DNA of 64,000 nt from JAJAZB01 sp964244295 (lineage in GTDB: Bacteria > Bacteroidota > Bacteroidia > Cytophagales > Spirosomataceae): NCBI GenBank assembly GCA_964244295.1, contig CAXTIG010000037.1, positions 10,012 to 74,011 of the forward strand, read 5' to 3'. The notes beneath the pieces were generated by a model. It had not been told where the DNA came from and did no database searches. It worked only from the letters and a program-made list of their open reading frames with translations. Both the position numbers and the translations under genes were made by a program. Of this stretch, positions 50,346 to 59,051 are shown piece after piece (position 1 is the first letter of the stretch; the number at the start of each line of letters is the position of its first letter).

Positions 50346-52754
50346 TCACTTAAACTCAAAATTATAAGACAAGGTCGGAATCGGTGCCGCGAAAATCTGA
50401 AGCTGGTACGCTTTGGTCACCCGGTTTTCGGTGCGGAAAAAGACGGAGTAGGCGTTTCTGCGACCGTATAAATTATAGACGGTGAACGTCCAGTGGCCCT
50501 GCCAGCGGCGGGCTTTCATGCTGGGGTTGTAGATGTTCCAGGAGAAATCGAGGCGGTGGTAGTCGGGGATGCGGTACTGGTTGCGCTCGTTGTAGTACGG
50601 GTAAATCCGGCCCTGGTAGCCGATGTAGCCTTCGGGGGCGGTGTAGGGCCGCCCGGTGCTGTAGGCAAACGTGAACGAAAAGCTGTGGTACTTGCCCTGG
50701 TTGATGTTGAGGCTGGCGTTGAAGGTGTGCGGTCGGTCGTAGTTGGCGGCGTACCAGTTGCCGCCGTTGATGCGTTCGCGGAAATTGGCCCCTTCGTTCA
50801 CCTGGTTGAAGGTGCGGGCAAAGGTGTAGTTGACCCAGCCGGTGAGTTCGCCCTTTTTCTTGGCCAGCATCATTTCCAGTCCGTAAGCTTTGCTGCGGCC
50901 CTGGAGCAGTTGGGTTTCGGGGTAGGGCTGGAGCAGGAAATCGGCCCCCGGCTTGTAATCGAGCACGTTTTGGGTGGTGCGCCAGTAGCCTTCGAGGGTG
51001 AGTTCGTAGATGTTTTCCTTAAAATTCTGAAACCAGCCTACCGAGAGCAACTGGCTGATTTGCGGCCGCACGTTGGGGTCGGAGGTTTTCCAGCGCGAGG
51101 TGGGCAGGGGCGTGGTGGTGTTGGTCACCACCTGGAGGTACTGTCGCATGAGGTTGTAGCCAAACTTCACCGAGGCGTTCGGACTCAGCGCGTAGCGAAT
51201 GCCCAAACGCGGCTCGAAACCCCCGTACTGGTTGAACACCTTGCCATTGCCGTAGCGCACCGAATCGACCACCGTGGTTTCGTCGAGCGATTCGCCGTTG
51301 GCGTAGCGCCGCACCAGCGCCGGGCCGAGGTTCAGAAAACGCGAATACCGCAGCCCCGCCGACACGGCCAGTTCGGGCGTGAGGCTGATTTCGTCGTCGG
51401 CGTGAATGGCCAGTTCGAGGCCCGCTTCGGCGGGTGTGCGTTGGTAGTTGACGCTCGGGCTGGTGCCGGGCAGCAACTCGCCGGGGTTCAGTTTGTAATG
51501 CGTGGCGTTCACCCCGAATTCAATCTTCTGATTCTCCAACTGGTAATTCAGGTTCGACTTAATCTGCCGCTGGAGGATGCTCTGGCGCAGTTCGACTTTG
51601 TTCGAGGAGTTCAACTCCGGCGAGAGAATCTTGGGGGAATAGTTGGCGTAAATCGCGGTGGTTTGCAGGTTGAGGCGCGGGTTGATGACGTGAAACCAGC
51701 GCGCCATCGCGTTGGTGGCCTGGTAGTCGTACTGGGTGGAGGTGGCATTGATGTTGGCCAGACTGCCGAGCAAATCGGTCTGGAAAAAATCGCGGCTCAG
51801 GTAGCCCATTGCCGTGAAGGTGTTGCGGTCGTTGGCCCGCCAGAACACTTTCGCGACCAAATCGCCGAATTTGGCCTTGATGTTGTCGAGGCGTTTGGAG
51901 GCCAGCGGCAAGAGGAAGTCATTGACCGCCCCGCGCCCGGAGAGCATCACCCCGAGTTTTTCCTTCACGATGGGCATTTCCACCGTGAGCCGGTTCGAGA
52001 CCAGGCTGATGCCACCCGACAGTTTGAACTGGTCGAGGGCGGGGTTTTTCAAACTGATGTCGAGCACCGAAGCGGCCCGGCCGCCGTAGCGGGCGGGCAC
52101 GTTGCCTTTGTATAAATCCAGCCCGCTCACCGCGTCAGGTGGGAACACCGAAAACAGACCGAACATGTGGGTGGGGTTGAAAATGGGCGTTTCGTCGAGC
52201 AGAATCAGGTTCTGGTCGGTGGTGCCACCCCGGATGTTGACCCCGTTGCTGGCCTCGCCGACGCTGGTCACGCCGGGGAGCATTTGCAGACCCCGCATGA
52301 TGTCCACTTCGCCGAGCGCCGAAGGCAGTTTTTTGAGCGTCGCGATGCTGATCTGGCTCACGCCCAACAGCGGTTGCCGGATGGTGCGGTCGAAGCCCTT
52401 GCTGGTCACGACCACCTCCTCCAACTGGCTCGACACCGTGTTGAGGTTCACGCTCACGCGCACGTCTCGGGTCATGCTGACGGGCGTTCGGAAGGGTACG
52501 TAGCCCACGTAGCGCACCACCAGCACGTGCGGGCCGGGGTTGAGGGCAATGTCGAATCGCCCCTGGGCGTCGGTGGTGGTACCGGTGCGGTAGCGGTCGT
52601 AGTCGATCACGATGGCGGCTTTCACCAGGGGCTGGCCCGTGGCCGAATCGCGCACCACCCCGCTGAGGGTAAAGTAGTTGCCGGTGGTTTGGGAAATCCC
52701 TCGTTGACTCAGGGCGATGATTAAAAACAGGAGCAAAGGAAGCGATCGGATCAT
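50346..52754 (-). CDS. TonB-dependent receptor with carboxypeptidase-like N-domain
   Basis: 802 residues. Signal peptide (about 1-22). CarboxypepD-regulatory-like domain about 28-110 (GVVRDSATGQPLVKAAIVID). Plug about 125-240 with VDIMRGLQMLPGVTSVGEA, VNIRGGTTDQNLILLDETPI and VPARYGGRAASVLDI. The barrel ends YNFEFK. Unlike the SusC protein it has no SusD partner; DUF4249 lipoproteins lie on both sides, so it probably imports a non-glycan nutrient such as a metal chelate or peptide. The substrate is not evident. Confidence 0.92.
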   Translation of the reverse strand: MIRSLPLLLFLIIALSQRGISQTTGNYFTLSGVVRDSATGQPLVKAAIVIDYDRYRTGTTTDAQGRFDIALNPGPHVLVVRYVGYVPFRTPVSMTRDVRVSVNLNTVSSQLEEVVVTSKGFDRTIRQPLLGVSQISIATLKKLPSALGEVDIMRGLQMLPGVTSVGEASNGVNIRGGTTDQNLILLDETPIFNPTHMFGLFSVFPPDAVSGLDLYKGNVPARYGGRAASVLDISLKNPALDQFKLSGGISLVSNRLTVEMPIVKEKLGVMLSGRGAVNDFLLPLASKRLDNIKAKFGDLVAKVFWRANDRNTFTAMGYLSRDFFQTDLLGSLANINATSTQYDYQATNAMARWFHVINPRLNLQTTAIYANYSPKILSPELNSSNKVELRQSILQRQIKSNLNYQLENQKIEFGVNATHYKLNPGELLPGTSPSVNYQRTPAEAGLELAIHADDEISLTPELAVSAGLRYSRFLNLGPALVRRYANGESLDETTVVDSVRYGNGKVFNQYGGFEPRLGIRYALSPNASVKFGYNLMRQYLQVVTNTTTPLPTSRWKTSDPNVRPQISQLLSVGWFQNFKENIYELTLEGYWRTTQNVLDYKPGADFLLQPYPETQLLQGRSKAYGLEMMLAKKKGELTGWVNYTFARTFNQVNEGANFRERINGGNWYAANYDRPHTFNASLNINQGKYHSFSFTFAYSTGRPYTAPEGYIGYQGRIYPYYNERNQYRIPDYHRLDFSWNIYNPSMKARRWQGHWTFTVYNLYGRRNAYSVFFRTENRVTKAYQLQIFAAPIPTLSYNFEFK

Positions 52755-52847
52755 GCAGAGGGTAGAGGTTTTAAAATTCGAACCAAGACGTTTGCTGAAG
52801 CAGTGTGAAATAAGAAATTCCCAAAAAAATCAAGCGACCAGGCTGCG

Positions 52848-54011
52848 CTAATCCCGCCAGCCCTCCGGCTTCACCGGCGTACGGGTGTCGCTCGGTACGC
52901 ATACCGACTGGGGCGGGCGCAGCGGCGAAGGCGGCTCCGGGCTGACGGGCCGCCCGTTGAGGACCTGGAAAAAATTGAGGGGTACGCCGCTCGTGTTTTG
53001 CCGGTCGAGCCAGTACCGGGTGGTGGTTACGGCGGCGGCTGAAAAGTAACCCGCTACGTTTTCGTTGACGTCGGCGAGGTTGCGCACGTTGCCCACCAGC
53101 GGGGCGGGCGGGGTGTCGGCCAGGCCGCCCGTGTTCTGGCTTTGGGTTTCGAGGAGTTTAAAATACTGGAAAGCCTCGCTGCTCAGGGCGTACTGCCGGA
53201 TTTCGACCAGCGCGGGCTGGGCTTGGTAAAACCGAATCGCCGCCACCTGTCGCCCCTTCACCGGACGTCCGTTGCTGTAGGTATCGGCGAAAAGGTTGGT
53301 TTCGGTGCTGCGAATAATTTCCCAGCAGCGGCCAAAGCACGTGTAGTCGTACTGGTTGTTGCGGGGCAGGTTGAGCTGCGTTTGGCAAGCCCCCGAAAGC
53401 CCGTCGCGGCTCAGGTTATAAATACCCTGGGTGCAGGTAATGCACCAGGATTGGGCTTCCCAGAGGGTCCATTCCCAACGGTAGAAATTACGCTCGGCGG
53501 CGGGGTCATCGAAGTCCACGTAAAGCAGGTTGGCGGGCGTAAACTGGGTGCGCTCGGCGTTGGGCAGGGCGGCGGCCTCAAAGCGGTCGTACACCCGGCC
53601 GATGGGCGCTACGGCGGATAAGGTCTCCTCGCCCGATTCGTACCGCTGGCCATTGGACAGGGTAAACCGCAGCCGGTAGCGGACCCCGTTTTTTCCCTGG
53701 AAACTCTCCGGCGCGAAGTATAGCCCCGGCGTGGTCGGTTTTTCACGCAAGGTCACTGGCTGCGCGTCATTTACCAGGATTTCCACCGTCGCCCCCGATT
53801 CGGGAGTGGTGCTCGAAAGCCCATTGAACACCTGCGACCGCGCCAGTCGAACGGTCTGAACCTCAGGCCGGTCGGTGAGGGTGGCCTCGACCACGAGCAA
53901 CCGGGCGGTGAGCGTAATCGAAGGCGTGTAAGGCTCGACGCAGGCGTGAATTCCCGCGAGCGTCAGACTAGTCAGGAGCAGTCCACGCCAGCAGGGACGA
54001 AGAAAAAGCAT
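52848..54011 (-). CDS. DUF4249 outer-membrane lipoprotein 2
   Basis: 387 residues from the ATG at 54011, where the lipobox Cys24 (LAGIHAC) is well placed; an upstream ATG at 54071 lacks support. Same pattern as the first: LLVVEATLTDRPEVQTVRL, YRLRFTLSNGQRYES, NFYRWEWTLWEAQSW, and the end VKPEGWRD. It has a cysteine-rich insertion (WCITCTQG, CFGRCWE) not fully matched in the paralogue. It is transcribed before the TonB receptor, 93 bp away. Confidence 0.87.
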   Translation of the reverse strand: MLFLRPCWRGLLLTSLTLAGIHACVEPYTPSITLTARLLVVEATLTDRPEVQTVRLARSQVFNGLSSTTPESGATVEILVNDAQPVTLREKPTTPGLYFAPESFQGKNGVRYRLRFTLSNGQRYESGEETLSAVAPIGRVYDRFEAAALPNAERTQFTPANLLYVDFDDPAAERNFYRWEWTLWEAQSWCITCTQGIYNLSRDGLSGACQTQLNLPRNNQYDYTCFGRCWEIIRSTETNLFADTYSNGRPVKGRQVAAIRFYQAQPALVEIRQYALSSEAFQYFKLLETQSQNTGGLADTPPAPLVGNVRNLADVNENVAGYFSAAAVTTTRYWLDRQNTSGVPLNFFQVLNGRPVSPEPPSPLRPPQSVCVPSDTRTPVKPEGWRD

Positions 54012-54212
54012 TCGGGTTTGGTAGAGGTTAAGCCACAATGAAATTGTCACAAGGCTCTTGCGAAGGCGCAAGATACCGCAGCCTTAGCAATGCATTGATG
54101 GCAGTGTTCGCAAGAAAGCGGGCATTGGTCGCAAAAATCGAACGAGTGCTTGCTGAACCACCGCGCGCTGAGTAGCAGTTGACGAGTCGCCAGGTCTCAT
54201 TCCTCCACCCGT

Positions 54213-54243
54213 CTGCCGATCGGCAGGAATTCGCTTACTTTTG
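54213..54243 (+). promoter_or_regulatory. GATC-centred palindrome and -7 box before the methyltransferase
   Basis: A perfect 14-bp palindrome CTGCCGATCGGCAG (54213-54226) with GATC at its centre lies 9 bp before an exact -7 box TACTTTTG (54236-54243). The palindrome occupies the -33 position. The box ends 4 nt before the ATG. Methylation of the central GATC, or protein binding there, could control the cassette. Confidence 0.6.
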
Positions 54244-54247
54244 GTTT

Positions 54248-55183
54248 ATGGATTCAGCAGGAATCAGTACCGGGGCGAAACCCTTTCTTAAATGGGCGGG
54301 GGGGAAAGGTCAACTTTGGCCCACCATTCAGGCTGCGCTACCGCCACAGGCATCGAAAGAGCCGTTTACCTACGTCGAACCGTTCATTGGGGGAGGGGCC
54401 GTTTTATTCAAGATGCTGTCCCACGTTTCCACCGTCCGACACGCGGTTATCAACGACATCAACCCGGATTTGTACCAGGCTTACGTCACCATTCAGCAGC
54501 GCCCCGACGCCTTGATTACGCTGTTGGCGGGTATCCAGGAAGAATACGATCGGTTCGGGCGGGAAGAAGAGCGTCGCCGGTATTTTGACACGCTCCGGGA
54601 GGAATTCAACGGGCGGCAACTCGACGCTCTACGGAATACCGCACTGCTGATTTTCCTGAACCGAACGTGTTTCAACGGGCTGTACCGGGTCAACAGCAAG
54701 GGGAAATTTAACGTCCCGTTTGGAAAATACGACCGCCCCCGCCTCTGCGACCCCCAAACCATCCGGGCCGACAGTGCCCTCCTGCAAGGCGTTACGATCC
54801 TCAACGGAGATTTTTCCGATACCCTGAAACCGGTAACCGGTCGGGCCTTTTTTTACTTCGACCCCCCCTACAAACCCTTGAGTGCCACGGCCAGTTTTAA
54901 CTCCTACGCTTCCGAAACCTTCGGGGATGCGGCGCAGGAGCGGCTGGCTGCCTTTTGCCGGGAACTCGACAAGGCGGGACATTGGTGGCTGTTGAGCAAT
55001 TCGGACGTGAAGAATACCAACGCCGAAAATCACTTCTTCGATGAACTGTACCAAGGGTTCACCATTCAGCGGGTGAAGGCCAGGCGGGCCATCAATTCCA
55101 AAGGTGGAAAACGTGGGGAAATCAATGAACTGCTCATTTCAAATTACGTCCCGGAAGGGACTGTCCACCTAAATCCCCTTTAG
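54248..55183 (+). CDS. DNA adenine methyltransferase, D12/Dam class
   Basis: 311 residues from the ATG at 54248; an in-frame ATG at 54179 lies upstream of the promoter box. N6-adenine methyltransferase motifs: KWAGGKGQL (residues 15-23), SAM motif I VEPFIGGGAV (43-52), catalytic motif IV DPPY at 205-208. The target-recognition segment NRTCFNGLYRVNSKGKFNVP (138-157) is close to that remembered for DpnM/MboI-type enzymes, so GATC is the likely site. Followed 2 nt later by an unassigned gene, as in a restriction-modification cassette. GC content is lower than in neighbours. Confidence 0.9.
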   Translation: MDSAGISTGAKPFLKWAGGKGQLWPTIQAALPPQASKEPFTYVEPFIGGGAVLFKMLSHVSTVRHAVINDINPDLYQAYVTIQQRPDALITLLAGIQEEYDRFGREEERRRYFDTLREEFNGRQLDALRNTALLIFLNRTCFNGLYRVNSKGKFNVPFGKYDRPRLCDPQTIRADSALLQGVTILNGDFSDTLKPVTGRAFFYFDPPYKPLSATASFNSYASETFGDAAQERLAAFCRELDKAGHWWLLSNSDVKNTNAENHFFDELYQGFTIQRVKARRAINSKGGKRGEINELLISNYVPEGTVHLNPL

Positions 55184-55185
55184 CG

Positions 55186-55890
55186 ATGGAGTACGCCGCT
55201 GCCTCCGCCTGGTTGAAAGAGCAATTTCACCAAAACAACTTCTCCGGTCACCTGGCCAGCGGGAGAACCCACGCGGTTTTACTGCCCGTCGATACCTGCG
55301 CCAGCGGCGCTGAGATCCTGATTTCGTTTCCGGGCTACAAAGCCAAAAACCAGAACGGTACCATCACGTACGATTACCGGGTGGATTTGAAGAAAGAAGC
55401 AATAACCACCTCGTTGTCACACGCCAACCTGATCGTAGACCTGTACAACAAATGCTGTTTCGGAGAAATGAGTACCGCGAATTTGCGGAGCGCCTTGCTG
55501 ACCGCCGCCGAAGAAGGTTCCTTTGAGTACGGGCAAACGGCGGGTTTACTATCCTACCACCCTGTCGTTCCGACTCTTGATTTATTGAACCTGGTTCAGG
55601 CAGCCCACGGCGGCAAATCCTACAACCGGACGGGAAATCGGTTTGACCTCACCGTGGAAGAAGTGTTCAAATCCATCAAATGGATTGTGATTCAGGAGGA
55701 TATAAATTATCCGATAGCCAGGGGTTACGAAGGACGAAAAATGCCGTTTGCCCGCTATCTGGAGGCCGTTTTCGCGTCAGAGAAAGACCGGGGAAATCGC
55801 TTAGCGGAAGTAATTGAGCGGGCATTGTTTCATTCCAGGCCACCCCGTTGGCCAGTGGTCGATTATTCACCGCTTGATCGGATCAGGTAA
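55186..55890 (+). CDS. Unassigned protein coupled to the methyltransferase, putative restriction enzyme
   Basis: 234 residues, start 2 nt after the methyltransferase stop, so translation is probably coupled. I do not recognise the family. It has no signal or membrane segment. Notable segments: AEILISFPGYKAKNQNGTITYDYRVDLKKE (40-71) and VFKSIKWIVIQEDINYPIA (160-178). No clear PD-(D/E)xK or HNH motif is visible; YDYRVDLKKE is the closest to an acidic/lysine cluster. Its place suggests the endonuclease of a type II system; a control or unrelated accessory protein is the alternative. It converges with the Dabb gene with only a 7-nt gap, no terminator. Confidence 0.5.
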   Translation: MEYAAASAWLKEQFHQNNFSGHLASGRTHAVLLPVDTCASGAEILISFPGYKAKNQNGTITYDYRVDLKKEAITTSLSHANLIVDLYNKCCFGEMSTANLRSALLTAAEEGSFEYGQTAGLLSYHPVVPTLDLLNLVQAAHGGKSYNRTGNRFDLTVEEVFKSIKWIVIQEDINYPIARGYEGRKMPFARYLEAVFASEKDRGNRLAEVIERALFHSRPPRWPVVDYSPLDRIR

Positions 55891-55897
55891 GGCTACC

Positions 55898-56305
55898 TCA
55901 GACTTTCAACGAATCATACACCACCACTTTCTTCCAGAGGTGGTGGTTTTTTTCGCCGAAGGCTTTGTGGTCGGGGTGGTAGAAGTAGGCTTTTTCATCT
56001 TCGGCGTTGTCGAAAAACAGGCAGGCCGAAAACGAATAACTAGCCTCGGTAACCGCCGCGTCGAAAGAGGTTTTGTACGCCGTACCGAGGTGAACGGCTT
56101 TCACGACCGGAATTTTAGCCAGGTCTTTCAAGGCTTGCAGCAACTGCGCTTTTTCGGCGGCGTTGTCCGGGTTTTTCAGCCAGAAAAATACGTGGTGGAT
56201 GTAGCCGTAGTTGAGGGTCTGGGCCTGCGGAGCGGCTTCGGCGGGAAGAGCGGTTGCAGCCATTGCAGCGGCAGATTGTTGGACGAATTGACGACGGGTA
56301 GGCAT
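55898..56305 (-). CDS. Tat-exported Dabb (stress-responsive A/B barrel) protein
   Basis: 135 residues. Twin-arginine signal PTRRQFVQQSAAAMAATALP. Dabb domain from residue 33: YGYIHHVFFWLKNPDN, VKAVHLGTAYKTSFD, YSFSACLFFDNAEDEKAYFYHPDHKAFGE. This dimeric ferredoxin-like fold is found in oxygenase-like and stress proteins; no precise role can be given. A 4 x 16-bp tandem repeat lies just upstream of its start. Confidence 0.88.
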   Translation of the reverse strand: MPTRRQFVQQSAAAMAATALPAEAAPQAQTLNYGYIHHVFFWLKNPDNAAEKAQLLQALKDLAKIPVVKAVHLGTAYKTSFDAAVTEASYSFSACLFFDNAEDEKAYFYHPDHKAFGEKNHHLWKKVVVYDSLKV

Positions 56306-56313
56306 GGGTTTAA

Positions 56314-56377
56314 ATGAGTGAATGAAAGAATGAGTGAATGAAAGAATGAGTGAATGAAAGAATGAGTGAATGAAAGA
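56314..56377. repeat. Tandem repeat, 4 x 16 bp (ATGAGTGAATGAAAGA)
   Basis: Four identical 16-bp units at 56314-56329, 56330-56345, 56346-56361 and 56362-56377, then a diverged unit. A complementary word TATTCATTCATTC at 56400-56412 makes the array a foldback. It begins 9 bp upstream of the Dabb gene start, so copy number could change its expression. Confidence 0.9.
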
Positions 56378-56420
56378 ATAAGTGAGGATACTACCTTTCT
56401 ATTCATTCATTCAAAATTAA

Positions 56421-57932
56421 TCACTGGTGTTCCTCTCTAAGCAAGTCGTTCACCGTCTTCACCGGATTGAACGTAATCAGTGGTACTTCCACAAAAATGG
56501 TATTCCAGTCGGCCATCGCGCCGTTCCAGAGGCCGGGGAGTTCCTGGGCTTTGAGGTCTTTGCCGTCTTTCGATTTAGGGGTGATGAAGCCCGTTTGCGG
56601 GTCGCGGTACCGGAGCAGGTCGTAGCGCTGACCCTGGCGGTTGGTCAGGCTGCAAATCAAATCGACGGGATTGAAGTGCGTGGCTTCACTGAACAGGGCT
56701 TTTTGGGCGGGGTCGTCCATGTCCACCTGCGCCGATTCGACCACTTGCAGGGCCGTCGTGCCGTCGCCGTTCTGCACCCAAAACGGCCCGCCGCCGGGTT
56801 CGCCCACGTTTTTCACCATGCCACACACCCGCAGCGGGCGGTCGAGTTTGGCCGTAAAATAGGCCGTTTGCTCTTCCTTGCTCAATCGGTTAAAATCTTC
56901 AGGCGGGCGCACGCTGAGCGTTTTTCGGAAAAAATCATCGAGTTCGTCGAGCAGCGAGCCATCGGTCACGGTTTGTTCAGCCAACTTCGTTTGAAACTCA
57001 AAAATTCGGTTGCGGGCGTTGAGCAGCACCCCGGCGAGGGCTTTTTTGTAAAGCACGGTGGTGTCCTTGAGCTTGTCGGGCACCACGTTGTCGATGTTTT
57101 TGATAAACACCAGGTCGGCATCGAGGGCGGCCAGGTTTTCGAGCAAAGCCCCGTGGCCCGCCGGGCGGAAGAGCAACGTGCCGTCTTTTTCCCGAAACGG
57201 CGTGTTGTCGGGGTTGACGGCGATGGTATCGGTCGAGGGTTTTTGTTCCGAAAAATCGACGTGGTACGTCACGCCAAACTCCTCGCCGTAGCCACTGGCT
57301 ACCTCGGCGATGAGCGCCTCGAAGCGGCTCCGGTGTTCGGGCGAAACGGTGAAGTGCAGCCGGGCTTCTCCCCCGGCGCTGGCGTAGCGGGCGGCTTCCA
57401 CGAGGTGTTCCTCCACGGGCGTGCGGGCGCTTTCCGCTGCGCCGGCAATCCCGTAGCGGTGAAATTTGAGCAAGCCCTTCGGTAATTGCCCATAGCCGAG
57501 GCCTTTTTCCGTTAAAAAATAGGCGGCGATCGTTTTCCGGTCGGTCGTGCGGATGGCGTGGCCGTCGGCTACCAACGAGTCCTGGAGGTCGTGGTAAAAA
57601 GCAAAATCAGGCAGGCGCTCAAAAAACTGTTCGACGGAGTTGTCACTTTTGTCGTTCTCCAAAAAACCAAACAGCGCCTTGAACATCCGCGTAGCGGCTC
57701 CCGACGCGGGCACGAATTTCAGCGGGCGCAAGGTGCCGCTGGCCGCGTCGTATTCCTCGGCGTAGGCGTGGGCCTGCCCATCGCTGAGGCGGACGATGCC
57801 CTCGCCCACGGTGGCGGCACTGGCCAAAGGCAGGAACGGAAAGCCCCGCCGAAAGTGCTCGATTTGCTGTTCGACCGTAGAAAGGTCAGCTCCCTGTTGG
57901 CCGATTTGAGCGAGGTCTTGACTGGAAAACAT
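56421..57932 (-). CDS. DUF4301 family protein
   Basis: 503 residues from the ATG at 57932 (MFSSQDLAQIGQQG); the longer frame starts inside a degraded inverted repeat. The start of the conserved part LKFVPASGAATRMFKALF resembles a nucleotide-binding loop of nucleotidyltransferase-like folds, and HGALLENLAALDADLVFIKNIDNVVPD recurs in UTP-sugar pyrophosphorylase-like proteins. The end has WNTIFVEVPLITFNPVKTVNDLL. It is likely a sugar-nucleotidyltransferase relative, but the reaction is unknown. Single gene. Confidence 0.82.
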   Translation of the reverse strand: MFSSQDLAQIGQQGADLSTVEQQIEHFRRGFPFLPLASAATVGEGIVRLSDGQAHAYAEEYDAASGTLRPLKFVPASGAATRMFKALFGFLENDKSDNSVEQFFERLPDFAFYHDLQDSLVADGHAIRTTDRKTIAAYFLTEKGLGYGQLPKGLLKFHRYGIAGAAESARTPVEEHLVEAARYASAGGEARLHFTVSPEHRSRFEALIAEVASGYGEEFGVTYHVDFSEQKPSTDTIAVNPDNTPFREKDGTLLFRPAGHGALLENLAALDADLVFIKNIDNVVPDKLKDTTVLYKKALAGVLLNARNRIFEFQTKLAEQTVTDGSLLDELDDFFRKTLSVRPPEDFNRLSKEEQTAYFTAKLDRPLRVCGMVKNVGEPGGGPFWVQNGDGTTALQVVESAQVDMDDPAQKALFSEATHFNPVDLICSLTNRQGQRYDLLRYRDPQTGFITPKSKDGKDLKAQELPGLWNGAMADWNTIFVEVPLITFNPVKTVNDLLREEHQ

Positions 57933-57969
57933 ACGTAGGTTGAGAAGTTTTGAACGAAATGACGGAACT

Positions 57970-58060
57970 TGCCGGGCGGTTGGGGTTCTTGGTTTACGGT
58001 TTTTGGTTAAAAGGCATTTCAACCGCAGCGGCGGACCGTCGTAAACCAAAAACCCGGCTG
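57970..58060. repeat. Imperfect foldback upstream of the DUF4301 gene
   Basis: GGGTTCTTGGTTTACGGT on the left pairs with ACCGTCGTAAACCAAAAACCC on the right (about 58035-58055), with a bulge of three bases and one mismatch. It lies between the divergent DUF4301 and lipoprotein genes. Confidence 0.65.
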
Positions 58061-58091
58061 GCCGCTCCAAAGATTATAAAATTTCCTCACC

Positions 58092-58991
58092 ATGCCGTTC
58101 CGCTGTCTGATTTTTGTTGTGCTGGCCTGTTTTGTATCGGCTTGCCAGGAAACCACCCCGGACCCGAAGCCCAGTACGGGCAACGATTTGTTTGAAACCC
58201 CCGCCCTGAGCAGTGTGCCCGTGTTGAGCGTACCGGGCTTGAAAGAAGCCTCCGGGTTGGCTGCCAGTCGCCGGAATCCGGGCCTACTCTGGTCGCACAA
58301 CGACAGCGGCGACGGGCCGCGCGTGTTTCTGTTTGGGGCCGATGGCAAAATTCGCACCGAATACCAACTGGGTGGCGGAGCCATCAACCGCGACTGGGAA
58401 GACATGGCGGCGGCTGAAATTAACGGCGTAAAAACGCTTTTCGTGGGCGACATCGGTGACAACGCCAACCACAACGCGCTCAAATTCATCTACCGCTTCG
58501 CCGAACCTGCCTACGCCGCCGGGACCACCAATGCGACGATTGCCAACGTGGAGACGATCACTTTCAAACTCCCCGACCGCTCGCGCAACGCCGAAACGCT
58601 GCTCGTCGACCAGCAGACGAAGGATTTGTACGTCCTCACCAAAGACGAAGCCTCGGTGTACGTGTACCGCCTGCCGTATCCGCAGGCCACCAGCGGGATT
58701 CTCACGGCGGAGAACCTGGGTCAGGTGCCCCTGCGCGGACTCACGGGCGGTAGTATTTCGGCTGATAACCAGGAAATCATCCTGCGCACCTACGAGCAGA
58801 TTTACTACTGGAAACGCGCCAGCGGCGAATTGCTGATCGATGCCCTCAAACGCCCCCCGCTGCAACTGCCCTACCTGCTCGAACCCCAGGGCGAGGGCGT
58901 GGCCTTCGCCGCCGACGGAAGCGGCTATTTCTCCATCAGCGAAACACTGGAGAAGATTGAGCCGAGGTTGTTTTTTTATAAAAGGAAATAA
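58092..58991 (+). CDS. Lipoprotein with beta-propeller-like domain
   Basis: 299 residues. Lipobox with Cys18 (ACFVSAC). The mature part has repeated beta motifs: GLKEASGLAASRRNPGLLWSHND, DWEDMAAAEINGVKTLFVGDIGDN, NAETLLVDQQTKDLYVLTKDEASVYVY, GEGVAFAADGSGYFSISE. The IGDN and HNDSG turns suggest a calcium-stabilised propeller such as SMP-30/NHL-like folds, often related to phytase-like or esterase-like phytase proteins. Enzymatic activity is not established. Single gene. Confidence 0.72.
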   Translation: MPFRCLIFVVLACFVSACQETTPDPKPSTGNDLFETPALSSVPVLSVPGLKEASGLAASRRNPGLLWSHNDSGDGPRVFLFGADGKIRTEYQLGGGAINRDWEDMAAAEINGVKTLFVGDIGDNANHNALKFIYRFAEPAYAAGTTNATIANVETITFKLPDRSRNAETLLVDQQTKDLYVLTKDEASVYVYRLPYPQATSGILTAENLGQVPLRGLTGGSISADNQEIILRTYEQIYYWKRASGELLIDALKRPPLQLPYLLEPQGEGVAFAADGSGYFSISETLEKIEPRLFFYKRK

Positions 58992-58999
58992 AGCAGGGG

Positions 59000-59049
59000 G
59001 CGTGGGGCAAGGGCAAAATGTGGTTTACCCCATGCCCTATGCCCCACGC
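59000..59049. repeat. Foldback between two convergent genes
   Basis: GCGTGGGGCAAGGGCA (59000-59015) pairs with TGCCCTATGCCCCACGC (59033-59049) with one inserted base. It begins 8 bp after one stop and ends 2 bp before the other, so it is well placed as a bidirectional terminator. Confidence 0.8.
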
Positions 59050-59051
59050 TT

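Noticed and set aside
56314..56377. CRISPR-like array
   Set aside because: The units are 16 bp and directly adjacent with no spacers, and no cas gene is present.
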